Shown: positions 1 through 8,222 of the stretch, piece by piece
Layout: each line of letters opens with the position of its first letter
Numbering within the stretch: the first letter of the stretch is position 1
Assembly (NCBI RefSeq): GCF_022026395.1
Contig: NZ_CP041767.1
Coordinates: 2,636,501 to 2,700,500 of the forward strand
DNA from: Brevibacillus brevis
GTDB taxonomy: Bacteria > Bacillota > Bacilli > Brevibacillales > Brevibacillaceae
Reading direction: 5' to 3'
DNA: 64,000 nucleotides
The notes under the pieces: model-generated
What the model was told of the DNA's origin: nothing
Database searches by the model: none
Seen by the model: only the letters and a program-made list of their open reading frames with translations
Program-made: the position numbers and the translations under genes

Positions 1-2
1 GG

Positions 3-71
3 GAGACGACAATCCTGCCCAGGAGACGCGATATTCCTGTAACAGAAACCCAAGTATGTCAGGAGATGTAG
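3..71 (+). CDS. possible C-terminal end of an upstream gene (partial)
   Basis: The window may open inside a gene. One frame is open from base 3 to a TAG at 69-71 and gives about 22 residues, rich in Arg, Thr and Glu. The other two forward frames also run some distance, so the choice is a guess. In Bacillus subtilis the gene upstream of ypmB/ypmA is dinG, but this fragment is too short to compare. The rest of 72-223 shows no convincing gene. Confidence 0.2.
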   Translation, partial: ETTILPRRRDIPVTETQVCQEM

Positions 72-223
72 TTTGTTGCGAAGATGTCACGCGCTCACCT
101 CCTCGGGGTGTATGTGTAGTATGACCGCCCGACCTTAAGCTATGATTAGCAACTTTTCCGTGTCGTTCTAAAACCTTCCCGTATAGCATAGGCTAAAGAC
201 AAAAATGGGACAGGGGGGACGAC

Positions 224-925
224 ATGTACATCCGGCCCAAATTGCTGTGGTGGCTCATTCCTATCCTACTCGGTCTATTTCTCCTGGGGATTGTATTGGG
301 GACAGTAAGTCGATCAGCCAATACAGGCAGCACGGATCCTGCGTCTGCGGTCAGACAAACAACAGGAACGGGGCAGACGACGACGGTAGCGGAGCTTTTG
401 GAGCAGATTACGCAGGACGAGGAACGCTCATTTCTGGTTTACATGAAGGATCAGACCTTACATGGGCGATTTCAAAATGAGCAATTTCAGCTCGCAGGAG
501 AAATCGGTGGCCACCAGCTTGAAATAGCCAGAAAAGATGGGCAGCCAGTTTCGGTTCGAATTGATGGCCAGATACAGGACCATGCTGCACTGCCGTATGC
601 GCTGTTCACCCCGTATGAGCACGCAGTATTGCTCAAGGGAGTTATGCAATCCGTTCGTCCTGAACGCCTTGAAGATACTGCGGGGCAAGGATGGAGTGGA
701 TATCGGATTGCGGTTCCACCTGAGAAAGTCTCTTCGTTATTATCGATGTGGCTAGGTCCATCCTTCCCTTTTCATGATTTGACTTCGAATGTAACGAACG
801 GAATGAAAGTCAATTACCAACTATGGTACGAGTCAACTACGGGGCAGCTTCGTCAACTGGAGCTGGATTTGCAAATACAAACGGCAGTTGGAGTGAAGAG
901 AGACCAGCTTCGATTCCGATTGTAA
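224..925 (+). CDS. membrane-anchored extracytoplasmic protein, unknown function
   Basis: A 233-residue protein with one N-terminal hydrophobic helix (about residues 7-27, rich in Leu, Ile and Trp) and no lipobox. A Ser/Thr/Gly-rich linker (about 30-55) follows, then a soluble domain predicted to face outside the membrane. I recognise no family. The start is the ATG after a GGGGGG ribosome site at 211-216. It lies 29 bases upstream of the ypmB-like gene on the same strand, so the two are probably co-transcribed. It occupies the place of ypmA in Bacillus subtilis but is much larger and not visibly related. Confidence 0.8.
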   Translation: MYIRPKLLWWLIPILLGLFLLGIVLGTVSRSANTGSTDPASAVRQTTGTGQTTTVAELLEQITQDEERSFLVYMKDQTLHGRFQNEQFQLAGEIGGHQLEIARKDGQPVSVRIDGQIQDHAALPYALFTPYEHAVLLKGVMQSVRPERLEDTAGQGWSGYRIAVPPEKVSSLLSMWLGPSFPFHDLTSNVTNGMKVNYQLWYESTTGQLRQLELDLQIQTAVGVKRDQLRFRL

Positions 926-954
926 TGTCAGCCACGTAAAGGAGTTACTTTGCT

Positions 955-1434
955 GTGTTAGTACGAATTATCCTATCAATCGTTGCCGTCATTTTACTTA
1001 CGGGAGCTGGGTTCGCCTATCACCTGACGGCTTCTGTAGCAGGGGAACGCAATCAATTTGAGGAAACCGTTCGTCAGTGGGTCCAGGATCGCACAACGAT
1101 CACGGAGATTGAATCCATTGATGAATATCGAGGCAAGGAGAGCTACGCTGTCGTCATTGGGAAAAATAAGGCGGGGACACAAGTTGTAGCTTGGATGACC
1201 GATCAGAAAGTTAGCTTTGATCGAATGGATCTTGCTGTTCCCAAAAAGAATGTAGAAGAGGCGGTTTATAAGTCCTTCCCACAATCAGAGATCACTCATT
1301 TGGTTCCTGGTCTCGAAAACGATAAGAAATTTTGGGAAGTCACTGTAAAAGACAAAGACGGTCGTTATCACTACATTCACTATGATCTATTCACGGGCGC
1401 TCTGTTAACCTCATACGTGCTCGCGCCAACCTGA
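955..1434 (+). CDS. ypmB: YpmB-like membrane-anchored protein
   Basis: A 159-residue protein with an N-terminal transmembrane helix (residues 2-22) and an extracytoplasmic domain of the YpmB/PepSY-like type. The layout is a Gly-Lys-x-x-Tyr strand, a nucleotide-free alpha/beta core, and a final segment reading tyrosine, Asp-Leu-Phe-Thr-Gly near the C terminus, as in YpmB proteins. Start is GTG at 955 after AAAGGAG (938-944). In Bacillus subtilis ypmB lies upstream of aspB, asnS and dnaD. Here asnS and dnaD follow about 5.4 kb later, which supports the assignment. Function is unknown in the family. A hairpin terminator follows the stop. Confidence 0.75.
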   Translation: MLVRIILSIVAVILLTGAGFAYHLTASVAGERNQFEETVRQWVQDRTTITEIESIDEYRGKESYAVVIGKNKAGTQVVAWMTDQKVSFDRMDLAVPKKNVEEAVYKSFPQSEITHLVPGLENDKKFWEVTVKDKDGRYHYIHYDLFTGALLTSYVLAPT

Positions 1435-1448
1435 GACGCTTGCATACG

Positions 1449-1481
1449 ACAGGCCTTTTCCTTATGGGAGAAGGCCTGTTT
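1449..1481 (+). terminator. intrinsic terminator after ypmB-like gene
   Basis: Inverted repeat ACAGGCCTTTTCC / GGGAGAAGGCCTGT with a short TTAT loop, 15 bases after the stop. The T-run is weak, so termination efficiency is uncertain. Confidence 0.6.
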
Positions 1482-1585
1482 GGCATTCCATCCAACATCT
1501 GTATAAGAAATTGATATACTCATATGATATACTTTGGATGTTGCTTAGAGAGAAAACGAGAACGATATTAATGGGGGGAGTAGCC

Positions 1586-2113
1586 GTGCAGTTGAAAAAG
1601 AGCGCAATAGGATTATCTTTGGTGGCAACATTGGCACTCCTGTTCGGAGGATGGTTCTTGTACCAAAAGATGGAGATTGAGGAGCCAATCCGTGCAGAAA
1701 TTGGCCAAATGCAGTCCGCAACATTGGGCAATTTGGAGATCAGCAAAGATAAAATTCAAATAGATGTAACTGTTACAAAACCAGACACATTTCCAGCAGA
1801 ATATCGAAATCTGCTAACGGAAACACAAAAGATCGCAGGTGAAAAAGAAGTGGTCATTGACATCGACAATCAGTCGACAGCGATGGACGATATTTGGCAA
1901 AGCGGTCAATTTGTGTTTACCGAAGCAGTGGAGTTGCATGAATATAGCCGCATTCCAGCCCTCGTGGCACAATGGAAAAAAGGGAATCAACTCGACGAAG
2001 CATCTGCATCGATGGATGACGAAAACATTTATGTTTATTTGAAAAAAGGAACGGAGGATTTTTACACCATCATACCTCGTTCCATTGAAAAAGAGGTGAA
2101 GGCACGTGCGTAA
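1586..2113 (+). CDS. single-pass membrane protein coupled to FtsH-like protease
   Basis: A 175-residue protein with one N-terminal transmembrane helix (about residues 6-24) and a soluble domain of about 145 residues expected outside the cell. I recognise no family. The likely start is GTG 1586, behind the strong ribosome site GGGGGGAG (1573-1580). An upstream in-frame ATG at 1571 overlaps that site and is less likely. Its stop overlaps the GTG start of the FtsH-like gene by 8 bases, implying translational coupling. Because that protease lacks the usual extracytoplasmic domain, this protein could act as its partner or supply that domain in trans. The partnership is inference. Confidence 0.75.
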   Translation: MQLKKSAIGLSLVATLALLFGGWFLYQKMEIEEPIRAEIGQMQSATLGNLEISKDKIQIDVTVTKPDTFPAEYRNLLTETQKIAGEKEVVIDIDNQSTAMDDIWQSGQFVFTEAVELHEYSRIPALVAQWKKGNQLDEASASMDDENIYVYLKKGTEDFYTIIPRSIEKEVKARA

Positions 2114-3617
2114 GGAAGTACTGATCGGCGTCGTACCTGCACTGTTGATTTTTCTTGTTTTTCTAGGTGTAAACATTACCCCATTTTTGGTGTTCGGAGT
2201 CGTACTGGGTGCGCTTTACTTTCTGGTCATCCGTCAGCAAAATGGACAAGGCGGAAATGTCGCCCTCGGTGGGAAAAGAAAAATAAACAAGCATGAGCTG
2301 CCGAAATCGGACGTGCAGTTTGCCGATATCGGTGGACAGGAACGCGCCAAAAAAGAGCTGAAGGAATCGCTTGATTTTCTCGTGTATAAGGACAAAATTG
2401 AGCAGTACGGGATTCGTCCGATCAAAGGTGTTCTTTTGACAGGTCCTCCTGGTACGGGTAAGACACTGATGGCGAAAGCAGCAGCGAACTATACAAATTC
2501 TGCTTTTGTAGCGGCATCAGGTTCGCAGTTTGTAGAGATGTATGTCGGTGTCGGTGCACAACGCGTCCGTGAATTGTTTCAGGAAGCGAAGGCATTAGCA
2601 GAGAAAAATGGGCAAGACAGCGCGATTATTTTTATCGATGAGATCGATGTCGTCGGTGGAAAAAGGGACGGTCAACAGCAGCGGGAATACGATCAAACCT
2701 TGAATCAACTCTTGACGGAGATGGATGGTGTGGCTACGACCGACAAGCCGCGGGTTTTGGTCATGGCTGCTACGAACCGGAAGGACATGCTCGACGCAGC
2801 GCTGTTGCGACCTGGTCGTTTTGACCGTCATATTAGCGTTGATCTTCCAGACAAGCCAGCACGCGAGCAGATTTTGACCATTCACACGGCCAATAAACCG
2901 CTAGGCGAGGATGTCACACTGGAAAAAGTGGCACAGGAGACATTCGGATTTTCTGGCGCGCAGCTGGAAAGCGTAGCCAATGAAGCAGCTATTTATGCCA
3001 TGCGTGACCGTCAGGAAAAAATCACTGCGAAGCATTTTGCCTATGCCGTAGACAAGGTTATGCTCGGGGAGAAGGTAGACCGTCAAGCATCAGAGGAAGA
3101 GAAGAAGCGTGTTGCTCTCCATGAATTGGGACATGCCATTGTCAGTGAGAGCGTGCGACCAGGCTCTGTCTCGCAGGTCACGCTGAGTCCACGAGGCAAA
3201 GCATTAGGATACGTCCGACAAAATCCAATGGAAGACCGCTATCTGTATACCAAGGAAGCGATGGAGAAGCAAATCATGGTTAGCCTTGGAGGAGCCGTAG
3301 CGGAGGAAATCTACTACGGTGGGCGCAGCACTGGATCGAAGAATGACTTCGAGCAAGCGCTGGGAATGGCACAGGAAATTGTACAAAGCGGTATGTCCGA
3401 TCTGGGGATTGTACATTTGCAATATGTGGATAAGAACCGGATTCATGACGAGGTTGAGCGTCTGCTGGAAGGATTGCTCGCAGAAACCCGCAATCTTTTG
3501 AGACAGTATGACTCCGTATTCCAAACAGGCTTGTATACATTGTTGGAAGCGGAAGTTCTGCAAGGCGATGAGTTCAGGGCGCTATTGTCACAAACGAAGG
3601 AAGAAGTTGCTGTATAA
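2106..3617 (+). CDS. FtsH-like membrane AAA+ zinc metalloprotease, short form
   Basis: 503 residues, related to the ATP-dependent membrane protease FtsH. Two transmembrane helices (about 5-22 and 27-43) are joined by only a few residues. The AAA+ module has Walker A GPPGTGKT (113-120), a pore motif with Tyr in place of the usual Phe (MYVG, about 144-147), Walker B IIFIDEID (174-181) and an arginine finger in RPGRFDR. The M41 peptidase domain has HELGH (339-343), with the third zinc ligand probably Asp414 in STGSKND. All catalytic residues are therefore present. Canonical FtsH is about 600-650 residues and has a 70-80 residue domain between its helices, which is missing here, so this is a paralogue rather than housekeeping ftsH. 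Start is GTG, overlapping the upstream gene. A strong terminator follows. Confidence 0.88.
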   Translation: MRKEVLIGVVPALLIFLVFLGVNITPFLVFGVVLGALYFLVIRQQNGQGGNVALGGKRKINKHELPKSDVQFADIGGQERAKKELKESLDFLVYKDKIEQYGIRPIKGVLLTGPPGTGKTLMAKAAANYTNSAFVAASGSQFVEMYVGVGAQRVRELFQEAKALAEKNGQDSAIIFIDEIDVVGGKRDGQQQREYDQTLNQLLTEMDGVATTDKPRVLVMAATNRKDMLDAALLRPGRFDRHISVDLPDKPAREQILTIHTANKPLGEDVTLEKVAQETFGFSGAQLESVANEAAIYAMRDRQEKITAKHFAYAVDKVMLGEKVDRQASEEEKKRVALHELGHAIVSESVRPGSVSQVTLSPRGKALGYVRQNPMEDRYLYTKEAMEKQIMVSLGGAVAEEIYYGGRSTGSKNDFEQALGMAQEIVQSGMSDLGIVHLQYVDKNRIHDEVERLLEGLLAETRNLLRQYDSVFQTGLYTLLEAEVLQGDEFRALLSQTKEEVAV

Positions 3618-3629
3618 GTAAGATGAAGA

Positions 3630-3671
3630 ACCTGTTAGCCAATGGAAGAGTTGGCGAAGCAGGTTTTTTTG
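3630..3671 (+). terminator. intrinsic terminator after FtsH-like gene
   Basis: Stem AACCTG...GCCAA / TTGGC...CAGGTT followed by seven T residues. Confidence 0.85.
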
Positions 3672-3794
3672 TGTTAGCTGGCAACTTGAGCAAATCAGGA
3701 TGAAACAATTTTGTAGACACGGTGCCAAATAGGGAAATGGTTGAATATCTTACAAAAGTGATACGGGAATGAAATCAGGAGGCAAGGAGACCCT

Positions 3795-6596
3795 ATGGCC
3801 AATGTGAACCGGCGAAAAGCAAACAAAAGTCTGAGCAAAACCTTTAGGCAGACCATGCACGAGTTACCGCTCTCATATACATCATCACCCGATCGGGAGT
3901 GGATGGAAGACCTCGAATTAAATCTGCTTGAAAGTAATTTGGAGAGCAGTCACAGAATACCTCCCATTTCTGCTGCCACACCGAAAGAGCAACAACAACC
4001 GATTCCCAAAGTACCCAAGCAGGACCTATCCTCCAAACAGGACTCGCTTTCCAGACAGGATTTAACTCCCAGGCAGGATTCGACTTCCAAACAGGACTCG
4101 TCTTCCAGACAGGATTCACCTTCCAAACAAAACGTATCGTCTAAACAAAGCGTATCCTCCAAACAAAGCTCAACTACCAATCCGAACTTTTATTCGAAGG
4201 TCATCAAAGACCGAAATGATGATCGTGTCCAATCTTTTGTTTATACAGACGACTTGACAGATCAATCGGTGACAACAGAAAAAATTGCGAACCGTGCCAT
4301 TGACGCGTCCAAGATTAAGCAAGGCGCCGTGGATAATTCGATTCTAAAGGATTATGCCGTGGATAGCAGCAAACTCGCAGACAAGAGCGTAACTTCCACC
4401 AAACTCGCACCGCATTCAGTACAGAGGGATCATTTGGGGCAGGGAATCGTAAGCGGCGAGCATTTGCAGGATTATTCGATTTCCGCACAAAAATTGATCA
4501 ACCATAGCATTACGTCCGAGAAGTTAGCCGATAAAACCATCGACTCGATGAAATTTGCCGACCACTCGATCCAAAGCAAGCATATTCAGGAGCAAGCGAT
4601 CACGAATGAGTTGATCCAGGATCAATCGATTACCTCGGAAAAAATAAAGATGGGGACCATTCAAACAAGTAATCTCGCCAATTATGTGATCAACACCGTG
4701 AAGATTGAGGATGGAGCTGTCACGGGCGATAAATTACGCGATGGTGCAGTAACATCCACGAAGATAGACGAAGATGCAATTGAGTCTCAACATATTCGTG
4801 AAGGCTCCATTTACCATCATCATCTCACGGAAGAGCTGATAGATGGCAGTAATATTAGTGCTGGAAGCATCACGGATCATCACATTGCATTTCAGGCCAT
4901 TTATAGCCAGCATTTACATCCAGAAGCGGTGACCAGTGATAAGGTAGGGCCATACGCGATATTAACCGAGCATTTGGACAACAACAGTGTCACGGCAGAA
5001 AAGCTCGCCAAAGAATCAATCGGCAGCACACATTTACAAGCTGGCAGTGTCCTGTCGAGTCACTTGCAAGATGGGATGCTGACGGCTAAAAAAATTGGGG
5101 ATCAGCAGATTACCACAGCTAAGATAGCTGATAAGGCTATTACTACCGACAAATTGGCGAACAGGAGTGTAGGAGAGCAACACTTGCTTGATGAGAGCGT
5201 GAGTTCACGACATCTGATTGACGGGACCATTCGCTCAGAAAAGCTGGCAAGAAGATCTATAGAAGAACAGCATTTAACTGACAGAATCATTGGGGGCAAT
5301 CATCTACGCGAGTACATCATCCAGACCCAGCATCTGCATGACCACTTGGTAACCACCTCAAAATTGGCACCAGAATCTGTTTCCACAGACAAAATTTCAG
5401 ATCTAAGCATTACGACAAGCAAACTTGGAGATGCCGTCATCACAGCGCCCAAAATAGCCAAAGATGCGATCAAGACACGCCACCTCGGCAGATCAGCCGT
5501 CACGGGGGAAAAGATTGCGGAAAAAGCAATTTCATCTGCACATCTCAACACTCACATCATTCAAGCGGACCATCTCCAGGGTAACTCCATTTCTAAGGAA
5601 AAAATACAGGACGGAAGTGTCACTCGAGAGAAAATAGCCGATCAGAGCATTGATGCGAGCAAGCTGGATAGCCATTCCGTTCATGGTGCTCATGTCATAA
5701 AAGGCAGCTTGGATGGAACTCATATTAAGGAAGGGACACTCAAAGGAAGTCATCTTGTTAGCAGGAGCATAACAGAACAGCATCTGCAAAATCGGATCAT
5801 TACGCAGGAAAAACTGGCAGAGGACTCCGTGACCGGTTCTAAAATTGCGTCCAAAGCTGTCACTACCCATCACATTGCGGATCAGTCTATTGATGCTGAG
5901 AAATTATCCTTTCCGGTAATTGAGACGCATAATCATATAGGAGTAACCTTGCAACAATACGGTTTTGTCCCCTTCAGACTTTCTGCCGCAAGCAAGTCTA
6001 CAGATGTGACCGTTCGATTGCCACAGCCTTATGCGGATACCCATTATTGTATGGTGGCGATGACAAACCAACCGGGCATTTATACGTCGCTCAAATATAC
6101 GAAAAGGACTTCCGCGATCATCACCGTATTTCGCAATCAAGAGGGGCAGGAAGCGACAGGTGTGATTCACTGGATCGGGATTGGAGTAAAGGGAGTAGAT
6201 GTTCCACACGAAATGTTGGAATGGTCAGCAGAGAGGGGACAACTGAGGGAAGAAGAAGTCGAAGAAGATCACGACTTTGAAGAGGAAGACATGGATGATG
6301 AAGACATGGATGATGAAGATACGGATGATGAGGACATGGAAGACCAAGATACGGATGATGAAGACGTGGAAGATGAGGACATGGAAAACGAAGATACAGA
6401 CGATGAAGACGAGGAAGATGAGGATATGGAAGACGAAGATACGGATGAGGAAGACATGGAAGATGAGTACAGGGACGAGGATGACATGGAGGATCACGAC
6501 ACGGATGAAGATGAGGAAGGCACAGATGAAAGTGATCTCGAACAAGATTATGAAAGTACTGAAGAATACGATAGCGATATCGAGAACGATAAATAA
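3795..6596 (+). CDS. giant decapeptide-repeat protein with acidic tail (WIAG-tail-like)
   Basis: 933 residues in four parts. (1) N-terminal 75 residues, then about eight hexapeptides of the type x-S-K/R-Q-D-S (about residues 78-130). (2) Residues 158-707 (bases 4266-5915): 55 uninterrupted ten-residue repeats, consensus [S/A]-[I/V]-T-x-x-[K/H]-[L/I]-x-x-x, with branched hydrophobics at positions 2 and 7. This fits a regular beta-solenoid or fibre like phage tail-fibre and adhesin stalks. (3) A globular segment (about 708-815) containing HWIGIGVKG, reminiscent of the C-terminal 'WIAG-tail' domain of repeat proteins in sporeformers. (4) A tail of over 110 residues almost wholly Asp/Glu, with Met/Thr every few residues. 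There is no signal peptide or membrane anchor. The ATG follows AGGAGGC and AAGGAGA. A spore-surface or other structural role is inference. Confidence 0.85.
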   Translation: MANVNRRKANKSLSKTFRQTMHELPLSYTSSPDREWMEDLELNLLESNLESSHRIPPISAATPKEQQQPIPKVPKQDLSSKQDSLSRQDLTPRQDSTSKQDSSSRQDSPSKQNVSSKQSVSSKQSSTTNPNFYSKVIKDRNDDRVQSFVYTDDLTDQSVTTEKIANRAIDASKIKQGAVDNSILKDYAVDSSKLADKSVTSTKLAPHSVQRDHLGQGIVSGEHLQDYSISAQKLINHSITSEKLADKTIDSMKFADHSIQSKHIQEQAITNELIQDQSITSEKIKMGTIQTSNLANYVINTVKIEDGAVTGDKLRDGAVTSTKIDEDAIESQHIREGSIYHHHLTEELIDGSNISAGSITDHHIAFQAIYSQHLHPEAVTSDKVGPYAILTEHLDNNSVTAEKLAKESIGSTHLQAGSVLSSHLQDGMLTAKKIGDQQITTAKIADKAITTDKLANRSVGEQHLLDESVSSRHLIDGTIRSEKLARRSIEEQHLTDRIIGGNHLREYIIQTQHLHDHLVTTSKLAPESVSTDKISDLSITTSKLGDAVITAPKIAKDAIKTRHLGRSAVTGEKIAEKAISSAHLNTHIIQADHLQGNSISKEKIQDGSVTREKIADQSIDASKLDSHSVHGAHVIKGSLDGTHIKEGTLKGSHLVSRSITEQHLQNRIITQEKLAEDSVTGSKIASKAVTTHHIADQSIDAEKLSFPVIETHNHIGVTLQQYGFVPFRLSAASKSTDVTVRLPQPYADTHYCMVAMTNQPGIYTSLKYTKRTSAIITVFRNQEGQEATGVIHWIGIGVKGVDVPHEMLEWSAERGQLREEEVEEDHDFEEEDMDDEDMDDEDTDDEDMEDQDTDDEDVEDEDMENEDTDDEDEEDEDMEDEDTDEEDMEDEYRDEDDMEDHDTDEDEEGTDESDLEQDYESTEEYDSDIENDK
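4266..5915 (+). repeat. 55 tandem 30-bp units encoding decapeptide repeats
   Basis: Counting from the TCG codon at 4266, the protein divides into exactly 55 ten-residue units with no insertion. The DNA units are diverged: the protein pattern holds while codons vary. The array is therefore old and selected at protein level, not a recent slippage expansion. Confidence 0.88.
6246..6593 (+). repeat. acidic GAnGAn-rich low-complexity tail
   Basis: Near-tandem GATGAAGAC / GATGAGGAC units encode the Asp/Glu-rich C terminus of the repeat protein. Many units carry ATG (Met) or ACG/ACA (Thr) at a fixed place, giving a D-D-E-D-M/T rhythm. Unlike the decapeptide region, this part is repetitive at DNA level and could vary in length between strains. 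Confidence 0.8.
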
Positions 6597-6727
6597 TTCG
6601 GCAGGAAACAACAATGGGGCGAGTGGATGATTCAGGAGCAGGGAGGCCGATGCTGAGATCAGGTCTCCCAAATGCACATTTGTTTACATAATTAAATTAT
6701 GGTTAACATTATACAGGGATACTTTCA

Positions 6728-6756
6728 TTGAATTTGCAGGCCCCCAATAGTATAAT
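6728..6756 (+). promoter_or_regulatory. sigma-A promoter of asnS
   Basis: TTGAAT at 6728-6733, a 17-base spacer and a perfect TATAAT at 6751-6756. The start codon of asnS is 57 bases downstream. No T-box leader fits in that space. Confidence 0.8.
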
Positions 6757-6812
6757 TGTTTGGTATACTTAGTCTGTATTTGCGTGGCATGGTAAATGGA
6801 GGGAATCATTCA

Positions 6813-8102
6813 ATGTTGACGACGATTGCCCGAATCGGGCAGCATGTTGGACAAGAAGTACGCCTAGGATGCTGGTTATACAATAAACGCAGCAGCGGCA
6901 AGATTCAATTTTTGCAGCTCCGCGACGGATCTGGCTTCATCCAAGGGGTAGTAGTCAAAGCGGAAGTAGCGGAAGAAGTGTGGGAGAATGCATCGCAGCT
7001 CACACAAGAAAGCTCACTTTACATAACCGGTGTAGTTCGTGCGGATGACCGTGCACCAAGCGGTTACGAACTGACAGTAACAGGTGTGGAAATTATTCAG
7101 ATCGCCCAGGAATATCCGATTTCCTTGAAGGAACACGGTGTTGACTTCCTCATGGACCATCGCCACCTGTGGCTGCGTTCTCCACGTCAGCGTGCAGTCA
7201 TGGCTGTGCGTTCCGAGGTGATTCGCGCCATGTACGAGTTCTTCCACGAGAACGGTTTCGTAAAAGTAGATCCACCAATTTTGACACCGACCTCTGCGGA
7301 AGGCACCACCAATCTGTTCCATACCAAATATTTTGATGAGGATGCGTATCTCTCGCAGTCCGGCCAGCTTTATATGGAAGCAGCCGCTATGGCGTTAGGT
7401 CGCGTTTACTCTTTCGGTCCAACTTTCCGCGCCGAAAAATCCAAGACACGTCGTCACTTGATCGAGTTCTGGATGATCGAGCCGGAGATGGCTTTCGTGG
7501 ATCACGAAGAAAATCTGCGTATTCAAGAAGCGTTTGTTTCTCATGTGGTACAATCCGTATTGAAAAACTGTGAGCGCGAACTGAAAACGTTGGAGCGCGA
7601 TACAACAAAACTGCAAAATGTAACGGGATCGTTCCCACGTATCTCTTATGATGATGCGATCAAACTCTTGCAGGAAAAAGGTAGCGAGATCAAATGGGGG
7701 GACGACTTCGGAGCACCGGATGAGACGATGATTGCGGACCACTTCGACAAGCCTGTTTTCATCACCCATTATCCTACCGAAATCAAGGCTTTCTACATGA
7801 AGCCTCACCCTGAACGTCCAGAGGTGGTTCTGTGCGCGGATATGATCGCACCGGAAGGCTACGGTGAAATCATCGGGGGTAGCCAGCGGATTGATGATCC
7901 AGAACTCTTGGAGAAACGTTTTGCTGAGCATGAGCTTTCGGAAGAGGCTTATCGCTGGTATATGGATCTGCGCAAATATGGTACAGTTCCTCACTCCGGC
8001 TTCGGTTTGGGTCTGGAGCGCACCGTTGCATGGATTTGCGGTCTGGATCATGTGCGTGAAACCATTCCATTCCCACGCATGCTGAATCGTCTCTACCCAT
8101 AG
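6813..8102 (+). CDS. asnS: asparagine--tRNA ligase
   Basis: Class IIb aminoacyl-tRNA synthetase that charges tRNA-Asn in the cytoplasm. Its 429 residues match the usual length (about 430). An N-terminal OB-fold anticodon-binding domain (about 15-110) precedes the class II catalytic core, with the motif 2 [11 protein letters not shown] region and motif 3 [13 protein letters not shown] close to the C terminus. The ending [16 protein letters not shown] is typical of AsnS rather than AspS. The start is the ATG at 6813 with GGAGGG (6798-6803). An in-frame ATG 57 bases upstream lies at the promoter -10 box and cannot be used. It is followed by dnaD, as in Bacillus, but aspB is not in front of it. 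Confidence 0.96.
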   Translation: MLTTIARIGQHVGQEVRLGCWLYNKRSSGKIQFLQLRDGSGFIQGVVVKAEVAEEVWENASQLTQESSLYITGVVRADDRAPSGYELTVTGVEIIQIAQEYPISLKEHGVDFLMDHRHLWLRSPRQRAVMAVRSEVIRAMYEFFHENGFVKVDPPILTPTSAEGTTNLFHTKYFDEDAYLSQSGQLYMEAAAMALGRVYSFGPTFRAEKSKTRRHLIEFWMIEPEMAFVDHEENLRIQEAFVSHVVQSVLKNCERELKTLERDTTKLQNVTGSFPRISYDDAIKLLQEKGSEIKWGDDFGAPDETMIADHFDKPVFITHYPTEIKAFYMKPHPERPEVVLCADMIAPEGYGEIIGGSQRIDDPELLEKRFAEHELSEEAYRWYMDLRKYGTVPHSGFGLGLERTVAWICGLDHVRETIPFPRMLNRLYP

Positions 8103-8126
8103 AGTTCCTTTATCGATGAACGATCT

Positions 8127-8160
8127 ACACCCTGTTGCGCGAGGGCAGCAGGGTGTTCCT
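8127..8160 (+). terminator. probable hairpin terminator after asnS
   Basis: Perfect 8-bp inverted repeat ACACCCTG / CAGGGTGT 25 bases after the stop. The T-run is poor, so it may be leaky and let transcripts continue into dnaD. Confidence 0.5.
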
Positions 8161-8222
8161 ATTGTTTGAAAGCGCGTTTTACGCACTCCCTTGTTATTCC
8201 AACCCAGAGGTGAATATGCGTT

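Noticed and set aside
6225..6677. A 150-codon hydrophobic minus-strand frame
   Set aside because: It is the mirror of the acidic GAn-rich tail; reverse codons of Asp/Glu give Ile, Phe, Val and Leu by necessity.
6756..6812. Longer N terminus for asnS from ATG 6756
   Set aside because: The codon falls at the last base of the -10 box, so it cannot be in the mRNA.
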